From assembly GCA_041736155.1 (NCBI GenBank), contig JBGSUL010000041.1, positions 1 through 16,147 on the forward strand: a stretch of 16,147 nucleotides of DNA, in the 5' to 3' direction. The notes below the pieces were generated by a model, which saw nothing but the letters and a program-made list of their open reading frames with translations, was not told where the DNA came from and searched no databases. The stretch comes from JANPLN01 sp041736155 (GTDB lineage: Bacteria; Bdellovibrionota; Bdellovibrionia; Bdellovibrionales; JAGQZY01). Positions 6,895 through 14,821 of this stretch are shown here, one piece after another. The position numbers and the translations under genes were made by a program. The first letter of the stretch is position 1. Each line of letters opens with the position of its first letter.

Positions 6895-8472
6895 ATGCAC
6901 TTCATCTTTTACGGTCTATTTACCGTCTTTACGTTCACTCAAGTGGCAGCGGCTAAGCCCTCCTGTGCAACTTACTGGCTACTCGAGCCCTATTCAGTCT
7001 GCCAAGCTCCGGAACATGGCGTGCAGTACAAGGAAGCCGCAAGCGCCGCCTGCCCCGTAAGGCGCTACAAATCTTGTGATATTCCTGTTGAAGTCACCGC
7101 CATCGCTCGCACCGGGGATGTTTTTCGTTATCCCGGGAAAGACTACGTCGATTATCCCTCAGAGAGTTTTGTCAAAACAAAGTGTGAAGAATTCTTACTA
7201 GCGACTCATGGAAATGTGCCAGAAAGTTTTATCGCGGCCGCCGAAGAATTTTTTAAAGCTCACAATGATGTGAACAATCTGGATATGCCATCGATGATTT
7301 CTCGCTTTGAAGCCGGAGAACATTCCCCGCCTGAGCTGGTTCAGCACAGCTTCCATATGGATCCAAAAGAGATGTGGAGCTATAAATACTCCTGCCATTA
7401 CAAAATGACTTTTACGACCACTTACCAGGGTGTTAATGAGTCTTGCGGCGTCGAAGACTACGAAATCTGCCGCGATGAAAGCCACGGCGAGGACGGCTTT
7501 ATCGCTAAACGCTCAAAGGTGTGCCCACTTGAAGAAAACACTCACTCTCTCGTTACTCCTTCTGAAAAGAAAGAACTCGAAAAAAGAGAACAGGATTTTG
7601 GCAAATATACCTGCGTCACTTTCGATTCCATCCCCGAATCCACACTAGAAGAAAAATCCAGGAAGCTCGGAGAGCTCTTAAATATGGATAAAATCTTAAA
7701 CGGCACAGGCCTTAATTACTCTCCATTCATTGAACTTCCCTCCGATGAATCCCAATGGACGGCGAAACAGATCCAAACCGCACACACAATCACATGGGCC
7801 GGATGGTATTTGGCCCGCTTCGCGATTCTTCTTGAAACAACTCGCCTGAACTTAGTTATTAACCCAAAATATCCTGAATTTGAAAATGATCTAAAAAAAA
7901 TAGACGAGTCCCTGTTCGAAGTCTCCAAATATGTGCCACGTGCCGGTTTTGAATTGGGAAATAACTCCAACTGGTCCCTCGATGACATCATACGCTGGCT
8001 TGTAAAAAATGAAAACTTCACGGGCCTTGAGAGTTTTGCAAGAGCCGAAAACGATTTTAGAAACGTTCGCGACTATCACAGCACCCGATGGTCAAGCCTC
8101 GACACCTACTTGTATGTGGGGTTATTTCCCGACGCGACTTTGCGTCCACCTGAAGATTTACCGGACATTATGAGCCAAATGACTGAATCGACCGACTCCA
8201 CTGTAGTCTACCGCCTTGCCGAGACGGCGATCGCCATGAATTTCAATAGGCAGGATAAATCAGAACTTTGGAAAATTGCCGACCTCGCGGAAATCCGCTC
8301 CAAAGATGGCCGATTGCCGTTACTCAAAGCATATCGCGCCATTGCCGAAGGGCGCTTCAATGATTACGAAAATTTTGTAGCAGAAGCAATCAACAATCAG
8401 CATCACGCCCCTTCTCGTCAAGAATTAGAAATGTCATTGCGCTCAATTCAAAACTTACGTGCCACCAGATAA
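6895..8472 (+). CDS. exported protein with a ten-cysteine N-terminal region, family unknown
   Basis: A strong AGGAGGG site lies before the ATG. The 525-residue product has a signal peptide (cleavage likely after VAAA20). All ten Cys are in the first 240 residues (24, 36, 53, 61, 97, 167, 184, 192, 210, 240), and the remaining 285 residues contain none. The even number and the export signal suggest a disulfide-bonded extracellular head. The Cys-free part is helical with many W/Y and acidic residues and looks like a repeat or solenoid fold. I do not recognise a family. It is 9 bases upstream of the next gene, whose ribosome site overlaps this stop, so the two are almost certainly co-transcribed and may act together. 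Base composition appears more GC-rich than the AT-rich region to the left. Confidence 0.7.
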   Translation: MHFIFYGLFTVFTFTQVAAAKPSCATYWLLEPYSVCQAPEHGVQYKEAASAACPVRRYKSCDIPVEVTAIARTGDVFRYPGKDYVDYPSESFVKTKCEEFLLATHGNVPESFIAAAEEFFKAHNDVNNLDMPSMISRFEAGEHSPPELVQHSFHMDPKEMWSYKYSCHYKMTFTTTYQGVNESCGVEDYEICRDESHGEDGFIAKRSKVCPLEENTHSLVTPSEKKELEKREQDFGKYTCVTFDSIPESTLEEKSRKLGELLNMDKILNGTGLNYSPFIELPSDESQWTAKQIQTAHTITWAGWYLARFAILLETTRLNLVINPKYPEFENDLKKIDESLFEVSKYVPRAGFELGNNSNWSLDDIIRWLVKNENFTGLESFARAENDFRNVRDYHSTRWSSLDTYLYVGLFPDATLRPPEDLPDIMSQMTESTDSTVVYRLAETAIAMNFNRQDKSELWKIADLAEIRSKDGRLPLLKAYRAIAEGRFNDYENFVAEAINNQHHAPSRQELEMSLRSIQNLRATR

Positions 8473-8481
8473 GAGGAAATT

Positions 8482-10803
8482 ATGAAATTATTAAAATATG
8501 CATTCTCTTTAACTTTTATCGTCTTCGTTTTTTTTCCAGCTCACGCGCAAGTCCCTGCGCCGACTCTTGATGATGGTAAAAAGCTCGGGATCGTTCTTGC
8601 TAACCGATCCGCGAGTAATTCCACAAAACAGTTTCTTTACTACGCCGCCCGAATGAAAGACGGCTACGAACTCTATAAAGCCGATAAATTTAAAGCCTTC
8701 GAGGCCATTGGCTTAACGTATCGCGCTGACGAAGAAGCGTTGATGACCGAAGAGAATTACTTGTCTTCCGCCTCCAGCCATTTCGCCACCGAAATTGACG
8801 GGACGAATTTGGGAGCTATGCCCATCGGCACGGTACTAAAATTCGGATCGGCCATGACACTCGCATGGGCCACCGGCGGCATCACCGCACCCCTTCTTGC
8901 CACCGCCACCTCGACAGCCGGAGGGATGGCCACCGATGGTCTCTTAGGTTTGGTGAAATGGGATAAAGAACAGCTCGCTGACCCTGACATTCAAATGCTT
9001 TACACCGTCACCGACATGGTCAATTCCGAAATCAGCGGCAAAACGAAACTGAGCGAATATTTATCGGGTGCGCTGGATAACCGCCTGCAAATTTCAGATA
9101 TTACAAAAGTAGATGAAACCGTGGATTACACACTCTTTGAAACTCGTAATGACATCATCGGACTAGAGCACAAAGCCTACGAATTCATCGCCCAAGCCGA
9201 AGAACAATTACGAAGAACCTCGGAAGTTTCTAGCCAGCTTACGGAGCTCAATAAAAAAGTCGACGATTACATTGCTCAAAATGAACAAGATAAGAAAAAG
9301 GTTGCAGACGCAATAGCTGCGAAGGCCCAAAAAGAAAAAGACCTCAAAGATATGGAGACGGGCTTTTACGGCATGGCCGTGATGGGGAAACTGATGGGTC
9401 TAAACAATGAGGATATTAAGCGCATCGAATCCATGGGTAAACTCGCAAAAGGGCTTTATATCATGCAGACCACCAATTTTAGCACAGACACTGCGACGTC
9501 GATGGGCGGATGGTTCATGGTTATCGATTTTGCAATTGGTTTTATGTCAGATACAGATGGCCCCACGGAGTCCGAAGTGATTATGGAGGCCATTAGAAAC
9601 ATTTCAAAGCAGATTGAATCTATGCGCGTGCAAATCGCTTATCGTTTAGACGAAATTGACCAAAAGATGGCATGGGAATTTCGCCGTCAAAATGATTTAC
9701 TCAAAGCGATATTGCAGGCGGAGTATGGACAAACAAAAGAACTTTTCAATATTCGTGAATCCATAATCCAGTCGCGCAATTTTTTGCAAAGCCAAATGGC
9801 GGCCTACGAAAAGCGCCGCCTCGATCAAGCGATGTCTGACTGCTTGGCTTTACGCCCCTACGAAGGGAATAACGAAGTTCTGATCGCATTGAATACTGAC
9901 AAGGCAGCCTCTTGCCTGCGCACCGCCGCCCTTCTTGGGATGGCTTGGTCCCGTGATTCAAATAGTGTGGCTCCAAACTTAGACGGCATTAATGATGCAA
10001 ATGGTGCGACTTTCCTCAATCTATCACTCTATGTTCCACAACTTTTTAAACTTCAAAATCCGCAAAGACCCGAACTTCCTAATCCGCTTGTTTGGCAGAT
10101 GGGCACAGATCTCTTTTTACAAGTGCTAATGAACAACCCCGAAGTCATACGGAAGTTGACGGTGTCCCAGGTGGATGAATTTTTAAACGAAGGGCTTAAT
10201 ATTCAAAAAGCCTATCAAGAAGCATTTACTGAAGTAGTTTCTTACGTCAGTCCCGTAGCTTATACGGTGAAATTTGATTGGTTGTTACCTATACTCGACA
10301 ACTACGAGGCTGCGGCGAAGGAGTACATGGCTGAGATGATCCAGGTGGCCGCGTCTTCACAGCTTCCACTTGCCGATAGCGACTTGCGTCTGCCCGATGA
10401 ATCCCAATTTGACCCCGGCGGGGGGCTTGGCGCCGAACAGATTGCTGCATGGAAAGCGGGAATCAACTGGTCGCTTTATGACGGCGATATCTATCCCATT
10501 TGGGGCGTCGAAGGCGCATACCCAGAATATCTAAATTCCCCCGGCAATCAAGTACGCCGCACTTCGGATTGGGGACGGGGATCGTTTCCTGCCGATGCTG
10601 GAAAAAACTATGCGGTGGCCAACGCAACCGTAAAATTTTGCGATGGTTTTCAAGATAGCGACATCAATCTGGATATCGCTTACGGCAACACGCGCGAAGT
10701 TTTCTTAAGCATCTATTTTGGTAATGATTTAAAAACTTTGCGTGAAAATGGTTTCCCTCTTGATGCAACCATATTGCCGCTGCTTCCGCGTTCATTGCTT
10801 TAG
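8482..10803 (+). CDS. large exported coiled-coil protein (first 773 codons of an interrupted frame)
   Basis: An AAGAGGAAA ribosome site overlaps the preceding stop. The product has a signal peptide ending AHA22. Order of features: a short helical part; a Gly/Ala-rich hydrophobic stretch (about 111-156) that could insert in a membrane; a charged coiled coil (about 222-295); a second hydrophobic segment (about 341-357); a long amphipathic coiled coil (about 366-448); then a globular region with W and D/N-rich turns. Two hydrophobic segments bracketed by long helices recall alpha-helical pore-forming proteins, but no family motif supports this. Codon 774 is TAG, yet the same frame continues uninterrupted to 11577 with the same character. 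The protein may therefore be truncated, or the stop may be a recent mutation or sequence error. Confidence 0.7.
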   Translation: MKLLKYAFSLTFIVFVFFPAHAQVPAPTLDDGKKLGIVLANRSASNSTKQFLYYAARMKDGYELYKADKFKAFEAIGLTYRADEEALMTEENYLSSASSHFATEIDGTNLGAMPIGTVLKFGSAMTLAWATGGITAPLLATATSTAGGMATDGLLGLVKWDKEQLADPDIQMLYTVTDMVNSEISGKTKLSEYLSGALDNRLQISDITKVDETVDYTLFETRNDIIGLEHKAYEFIAQAEEQLRRTSEVSSQLTELNKKVDDYIAQNEQDKKKVADAIAAKAQKEKDLKDMETGFYGMAVMGKLMGLNNEDIKRIESMGKLAKGLYIMQTTNFSTDTATSMGGWFMVIDFAIGFMSDTDGPTESEVIMEAIRNISKQIESMRVQIAYRLDEIDQKMAWEFRRQNDLLKAILQAEYGQTKELFNIRESIIQSRNFLQSQMAAYEKRRLDQAMSDCLALRPYEGNNEVLIALNTDKAASCLRTAALLGMAWSRDSNSVAPNLDGINDANGATFLNLSLYVPQLFKLQNPQRPELPNPLVWQMGTDLFLQVLMNNPEVIRKLTVSQVDEFLNEGLNIQKAYQEAFTEVVSYVSPVAYTVKFDWLLPILDNYEAAAKEYMAEMIQVAASSQLPLADSDLRLPDESQFDPGGGLGAEQIAAWKAGINWSLYDGDIYPIWGVEGAYPEYLNSPGNQVRRTSDWGRGSFPADAGKNYAVANATVKFCDGFQDSDINLDIAYGNTREVFLSIYFGNDLKTLRENGFPLDATILPLLPRSLL

Positions 10804-10827
10804 CTCGCACGCATCGATGATTCCGCC

Positions 10828-11577
10828 GTGATTGATCCCTGCATTTCGAGCTTTAGCGTTTTCTACCGCCCAAATTATGAGTCTACGGATGAATACATCA
10901 TTAATGTGGGGCTTAAAGTTTTTGTACAGCTCAACGGTCAAAGATTAGAGGTGCAATCCATGACTGGAATGATCCACCAAAGCTGCGGAGACGGTAATTA
11001 CTGGGACGACCCCACCGCCCCTTACAACGGAAGTTGGTTTGGATCTCTTTGGAGCGGCTTTGTGGCATGTTCTGGCCGGCGAATGGGTCCCATTGGTAAA
11101 GCCTTTGACCGATTTTTCGCACCCATTGCCCCGAACAAACAACAGATCGACGGTTTGATTTTTGTCGAAGCTCAATTACGAAAATCTGTGATTTTGAAAC
11201 TTAAGGATCTGGCACCCCAATTTGATATCGCCGACGCCGGCGTGTCCGCAAAAAAAGCGATGGATGCATTAAAAGTTTTTAGGCTTACCATCCTCCTCGG
11301 TGGAGATGCTCTTCCGGAAAGTGATGTTGTCTATGCCTTTGCACGACAGCCTGACAAGTTACTGACGCCGCAACTTTTAAAAGAATCACTTACCGTGATA
11401 GGGGAAGATCCTGAAGTTACACTAAACAAACTCGCGATTCAGGTGCAAGAGATTAAAAAACTGGCAAACGCCAACATGGGCCGCAGCTTAGATGGTCCAG
11501 TGGATACCCCAGTGGATGCCACTGTCTCGACACTTCAACTTTTAAAACAAAATTTAGGAGTTCCTGTTCCTCAATAG
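10828..11577 (+). CDS. C-terminal part of the interrupted coiled-coil protein (in frame, after TAG)
   Basis: This frame is identical in phase to the 8482 gene and is separated from it only by TAG at 10801-10803 and eight sense codons (LARIDDSA). The nominal start is a GTG at 10828 with no ribosome site and no signal peptide, which argues against an independent gene. The region (249 residues from the GTG) starts with a beta-rich stretch containing Cys and Trp (SCGDGNYWDD, SLWSGFVACSG), then an alpha-helical end with a PVDTPVDA mini-repeat. It is best read as the end of one ancestral protein of about 1,030 residues. If the TAG is real in the organism, this part is untranslated or made only by readthrough. 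Nearby genes use TAG as a normal stop (11575-11577 and the radical SAM gene), so general recoding is unlikely. Confidence 0.6.
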   Translation: MIDPCISSFSVFYRPNYESTDEYIINVGLKVFVQLNGQRLEVQSMTGMIHQSCGDGNYWDDPTAPYNGSWFGSLWSGFVACSGRRMGPIGKAFDRFFAPIAPNKQQIDGLIFVEAQLRKSVILKLKDLAPQFDIADAGVSAKKAMDALKVFRLTILLGGDALPESDVVYAFARQPDKLLTPQLLKESLTVIGEDPEVTLNKLAIQVQEIKKLANANMGRSLDGPVDTPVDATVSTLQLLKQNLGVPVPQ

Positions 11578-11589
11578 GGATTTTGCTTA

Positions 11590-11856
11590 ATGATTCGCGC
11601 CTTCACGTTGTTCTCCTCCGCACAATCTTCTTCAATATATTTTGCGGAATTCGCTGAACTGTTTGCGCGCGAAGCAACCAAGCTCAACAGCTGTGTCTAT
11701 GAATTGGTTCTGATTGGAGATGACGACGGCAAGCTTCACGACGGAAACAGTTATGGACTTCATTTAGTCACGGAAAGTTTTTTGTTGCCAGATCCGGTCT
11801 TGATTATCAAAAATCTGTGTTGTTTCTCAGCCCTTGGCTATTCCCATAACTTCTGA
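11590..11856 (+). CDS. small ORF of doubtful reality, 88 codons
   Basis: An ATG starts 12 bases after the preceding stop, in line with the operon, but the upstream bases hold only a poor GGGATTT-like ribosome site. The product (MIRAFTLFSSAQSS..., ending ALGYSHNF) has no signal peptide and matches no family I know. The middle, YELVLIGDDDGKLHDG, looks protein-like while the end does not, so it may be the front of a decayed gene whose tail is the frame at 11929-12111. Confidence 0.3.
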   Translation: MIRAFTLFSSAQSSSIYFAEFAELFAREATKLNSCVYELVLIGDDDGKLHDGNSYGLHLVTESFLLPDPVLIIKNLCCFSALGYSHNF

Positions 11857-11890
11857 TTATGTTACATAGGTTAAATCTTAAAATATCAAG

Positions 11891-11920
11891 AATTGTGATT
11901 TATCACCTTTACTCACAATT
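11891..11920. repeat. inverted repeat AATTGTGA / TCACAATT
   Basis: Perfect 8-base arms at 11891-11898 and 11913-11920 are separated by 14 bases. The left half also contains TGTGA-TTTA-TCACC, superficially like a CRP-type site but with a 4-base rather than 6-base spacer. It could act as a loose hairpin ending the operon or as a regulator site. Confidence 0.35.
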
Positions 11921-11928
11921 TTACCTAA

Positions 11929-12111
11929 AAGCTTAAATTTACAAACCCTGTTTTGCTTGAATACAGCGTGCCGATTGACGCGCAAGTTTGGCAGTTGTTG
12001 AACCAGAAGATTCAAATCAGGGATGAAGGATTGCTCATGTCAGAGTTTGTTTCTGGATTTGAAAAGGACAGTGATTTTTCTTTAAATATAACAATGAATC
12101 GAGTTGAGTAG
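11929..12111 (+). pseudogene. possible C-terminal remnant of an unknown gene
   Basis: A frame opens after a TAA at 11926 and runs 60 codons to TAG at 12109-12111. Its translation (including LLEYSVPIDAQVWQLLNQK and RDEGLLMSEFVSGF) has the composition of a real soluble protein, but there is no ATG near the front and no ribosome site. The flanking sequence is AT-rich and gene-free. The likeliest reading is the tail of a broken gene, possibly linked to the ORF at 11590 by a frameshift or deletion. Chance cannot be excluded at this length. Confidence 0.3.
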
Positions 12112-12319
12112 AAGTGAGATTGAGCTCCTGCTACGCAGAAACATGGCGTATTCTCAAAATGAGACGCAAACTGAGATTTTACAAAGTAAGAATCGACTTG
12201 GCGTTTTTGTAGACATTCACCTGTCAGATAGACATACCGGAAACTCATCTTTGGGTTTAAATGTGCCTGAGTATCCGCAAAACGGCACTTCTCTTGCTAC
12301 TAAAAGGTTGGGGGCAATC

Positions 12320-13141
12320 ATGTGTCGATCTTTTATCTTTTTATTACTTCTAGTCAGCCAACATGCATTCGCCATTTTAGAGGGAATGCCACTTGCTTTG
12401 ATACCGAGTTCTATACGCAGCTCTATCCAAGCAAAGGCCGTGCGTCTTGTTGTCCAGTCAGAAGACGGAATCTTTCCGTTCTGTAGCGGCTATTTGTCCT
12501 CGTCCAATCAGGTCGTCACCGCAGGTCATTGCCTTGCAGCCACAAGCGGAAAAAAAATATTTGCCGAAATTTATGATTCGCAAACAGGCCGATACACGCG
12601 AATTCCCGTCAAGGAGTCGATTGGAAGTGAGACTGATAATTTCGACATTGGAATGTTAACATTAGAACAAAATGTTTCTCCAGCGGGGATATCGCTACCG
12701 ATGGTGCACGAGTCGGCATGTGATTCGGGGCGCCCTCTGTTTTCTGCTGGCTTCGGTACAAATAATCAAGGAGAGGCTGGAAATTTAAATGTGGCGCAGT
12801 ATTTAAGAGAATCTACAATAGATATGCAGACTATTCGTGGGGCAGAGCGGTTAGTTCCCAACTCTGCTTACTTGCGTCCTTCAGGGCGGGCTCAAGTCTG
12901 TCACGGTGATTCCGGTGGTCCCGTTTTTTGCATGGTGAAAGGTTCATTGAGCGTTGTAGGCGTGAACAGTTCGATCAGACCAAGGATGTTCACTCTGGCA
13001 CCTGGTGAATACAATAGGCTGAAATACTGCCAAATGTCTGAAAGCCTTCGCGTAAGTGCGTTCACTCAAATACCGGATTTAGAACGCACACGACAGACAA
13101 CACTTGAAGTTGAATCTGCAGATTTAAACGTCGCAAATTAA
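12320..13141 (+). CDS. secreted trypsin-like serine protease (S1 family)
   Basis: The frame is open from 12104, but the ATG at 12320 is preferred: it follows TTGGGGGC and begins directly with a signal peptide (MCRSFIFLLLLVSQHAFA18). The 273-residue protein carries a full chymotrypsin-fold catalytic triad: H70 in VVTAGHC, D109 in DNFDIGML and S198 in CHGDSGGPVF. Cys55/Cys71 and other Cys fit the usual disulfides. Signal peptidase cleavage after Ala18 would expose Ile19-Leu-Glu-Gly, resembling the Ile-Val-Gly-Gly N-terminus that activates trypsin-like enzymes, so the enzyme may need no propeptide. It is a periplasmic or secreted endopeptidase; substrate specificity cannot be judged safely. It stands alone between gene-poor stretches. 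Confidence 0.88.
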   Translation: MCRSFIFLLLLVSQHAFAILEGMPLALIPSSIRSSIQAKAVRLVVQSEDGIFPFCSGYLSSSNQVVTAGHCLAATSGKKIFAEIYDSQTGRYTRIPVKESIGSETDNFDIGMLTLEQNVSPAGISLPMVHESACDSGRPLFSAGFGTNNQGEAGNLNVAQYLRESTIDMQTIRGAERLVPNSAYLRPSGRAQVCHGDSGGPVFCMVKGSLSVVGVNSSIRPRMFTLAPGEYNRLKYCQMSESLRVSAFTQIPDLERTRQTTLEVESADLNVAN

Positions 13142-13171
13142 AAAAATCTTTGAGGGTGGCCTCTTGGTTTC

Positions 13172-13189
13172 CGCTGAATGTAATCAGCG
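13172..13189. repeat. hairpin CGCTGA-ATGTAA-TCAGCG after the protease gene
   Basis: Perfect 6-base arms lie 30 bases beyond the protease stop, preceded by a weaker GAGG-GTGG-CCTC hairpin with a TTGGTTT tail at 13152-13170. Either could terminate the protease transcript; neither has a classical T run. Confidence 0.3.
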
Positions 13190-13317
13190 AACTAGACCCC
13201 TGCCCGATTTTCCGGTTTTACTCTCGCAAGATCATTCGATGTAGACACCTCAAAACCCCCATTTCAGATTGATAATGATAGGATTTCGGATGCTCTAAAA
13301 TCGGTCAACAAGAAACA

Positions 13318-13339
13318 GCGTATAAGTCTTATTATACGC
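13318..13339 (-). terminator. possible terminator of the kinase-radical SAM-peptidase operon
   Basis: GCGTATAA and TTATACGC form perfect 8-base arms with a 6-base loop, 36 bases beyond the peptidase stop in the direction of the minus-strand operon. On that strand the stem is followed by TGTTTCTTGTTG, a moderate T-rich tail. The AT-rich stem makes it a weak to moderate candidate. Confidence 0.4.
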
Positions 13340-13374
13340 CATTCATTAGATTGAAAATGTTTTGGGGGCCCTAC

Positions 13375-13788
13375 TTACCTACAAGTTAAATGAATAATTG
13401 AAAAATAGAGACGGACTCCGTAACGATAGATTTTTTTTGAAAATGCTGACTGACTTTGCGAGTGTTTCACTTGTAGCCAACAGCCCCAGCGATATAAAAA
13501 ATGGGTTTTTAATTTTTGGCGCTTGCCTTCGACCTCTACAAATTGCACCTGACCGAGAAAATGTTCGACAGGTACAACTTCATGTTGAAAAGAGAAATCG
13601 CCCTTGAGCCAATATTCATCCTGGGTTTTATAAATTAAACGATGGCAAACCAACTCCTGGTGCTTATCGCGATACACAACGATGTCTCCCAGTTGCGGAG
13701 ATTTTTTTTCAAAATCCACCCAAATAAAATCCACCTTACGAAAGGAAGGATTCATACTCTGTCCGTGGAAAGGGAGTTTTTTGGGCAT
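13375..13788 (-). CDS. S24/S26-type peptidase, signal-peptidase-like, soluble
   Basis: The ATG at 13788, 5 bases after the radical SAM stop, is chosen over longer in-frame starts because the conserved fold starts immediately: F7-H-G-Q-S11-M-N-P carries the G-x-S-M nucleophile motif. LGDIVVYR (33-40) and LVCH49RL match the second conserved block, and KGD (62-64) with VEHFLGQV matches the third. Having His where bacterial type I signal peptidases have Lys is typical of the SipW/S26B branch; NiSOD-maturation proteases are another close group. The 137-residue protein has no N-terminal membrane anchor, so it is probably cytoplasmic. As the last gene of a precursor-kinase-radical SAM cluster it is a reasonable candidate for removing the leader peptide, by inference from context. 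The Arg/Lys-rich C-terminal tail is unusual. Confidence 0.7.
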   Translation of the reverse strand: MPKKLPFHGQSMNPSFRKVDFIWVDFEKKSPQLGDIVVYRDKHQELVCHRLIYKTQDEYWLKGDFSFQHEVVPVEHFLGQVQFVEVEGKRQKLKTHFLYRWGCWLQVKHSQSQSAFSKKIYRYGVRLYFSIIHLTCR

Positions 13789-13793
13789 GTGGG

Positions 13794-14819
13794 CTAAACC
13801 GCCAGTTCTTTTTTTATTGCGGCCACTTTTTTGGAGAAGCAGGTCATCTTGGTGGCGTCGCCGGTTTCGTTTTTGGCCATTCCAGGGCAGTGATCGCAAA
13901 ACGAAATGGTGTCCTGATTTGCCCCTTGGATTTGGCTCCATTTGAGGTTGCGCCACGGTTGTACTTTTTCTCCGTGCCAGAGTTCTTGAAACGGCTTTTC
14001 TAAAAGACTGCCCAGAGAATCGCGGATCTCAATGCACGGAAACAAATCGCCATACGCATTGATGGCGCATTTGCCTTTGCCAGCGTTGCAGGTGTAGTTT
14101 TCTGCCGTCTCGCCCGAGGCTCGTGGTTTGCCATTGGGCCAGCGACGGATTTTTTCGCGGTAGTACTCGCGCAATTGGTCTTCGGATACTCTTTGTTGAG
14201 TGGGCGTCATGTCGCCATTGAGTTTAGGTGTAATCATCGGATCTACTTTGAGCGGAAGATCTTGGGCGAGGGCCCAATCTTCTATGGCGAAAATTCCTTC
14301 GATATTTTCTTTGGTCAGTAAACAATTGAGTGCGACATCGATCTTCGCCTGGCGACAGAGTTCGATGGCACGCAGTGTTTTTGCGTGGGAGCCGCGCACG
14401 CGGGTGATTTTGTCATGGATAAGCGGGTCCATACTATACAGACTGATGGTGGCATTTTGTAAGCCGTACTCTTTTAGACGCTGAGCCGTTTTTATGTCTT
14501 GAATCTTCAACCCATTGGTAATCATCGATGTGTGAAAATTAAATTCCGCCGATTTTTTTAAAATATCCCAGAACAGGGGATTGAGCATGGCTTCGCCGCC
14601 CATCAGGATCACGTATAACGTACCCGCGCGACGTAACTCTTCCAGTACCTGGAACCATTGCTCGAGATTGAGAATTTTTTTTGGGTCATCTTTGAAGTCT
14701 TCAATATAACAATGAGTGCAGCGCTCGTTGCAACGATTGGTGAGCTCTAACGAAGCCTGCATGGGAATAAATTTTTGGCTGCTTAGGCTACGAAATTTAT
14801 CGAGGATCGAAATATCCAT
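13794..14819 (-). CDS. radical SAM/SPASM-domain protein, probable peptide maturase
   Basis: The start lies 2 bases after the kinase stop, with GAGGGG 7 bases before it, giving tight coupling. The 341-residue protein has the radical SAM cluster motif C30-x3-C34-x2-C37 (RCNERCTHCY) and the SAM-binding GGE (74-76). The C-terminal SPASM-type region has C244, C251, C262, C308, C311 and C327, enough for auxiliary iron-sulfur clusters, with the typical NAYGDLFPC phrase. Proteins of this family modify peptides (thioether, carbon-carbon or other crosslinks, epimerisation), as PqqE and sactipeptide enzymes do, and usually need a PqqD-like domain to bind the leader. None is fused here. The likely substrate is the 59-residue peptide encoded divergently at 15820. 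The reaction cannot be predicted from sequence alone. Confidence 0.85.
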   Translation of the reverse strand: MDISILDKFRSLSSQKFIPMQASLELTNRCNERCTHCYIEDFKDDPKKILNLEQWFQVLEELRRAGTLYVILMGGEAMLNPLFWDILKKSAEFNFHTSMITNGLKIQDIKTAQRLKEYGLQNATISLYSMDPLIHDKITRVRGSHAKTLRAIELCRQAKIDVALNCLLTKENIEGIFAIEDWALAQDLPLKVDPMITPKLNGDMTPTQQRVSEDQLREYYREKIRRWPNGKPRASGETAENYTCNAGKGKCAINAYGDLFPCIEIRDSLGSLLEKPFQELWHGEKVQPWRNLKWSQIQGANQDTISFCDHCPGMAKNETGDATKMTCFSKKVAAIKKELAV

Positions 14820-14821
14820 AT

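Noticed and set aside
11894..11908. CRP-type site TGTGA-TTTA-TCACC
   Set aside because: The 4-base spacer and imperfect right half do not fit the 6-base spacing of CRP sites.
12104..12319. Longer N-terminus for the trypsin-like protease
   Set aside because: The upstream part has no ribosome site and would bury the clear signal peptide that begins at 12320.
13789..13956. Longer N-terminus for the S26-like peptidase
   Set aside because: It is the out-of-frame shadow of the radical SAM 3' end; the conserved fold begins right after the ATG at 13788.
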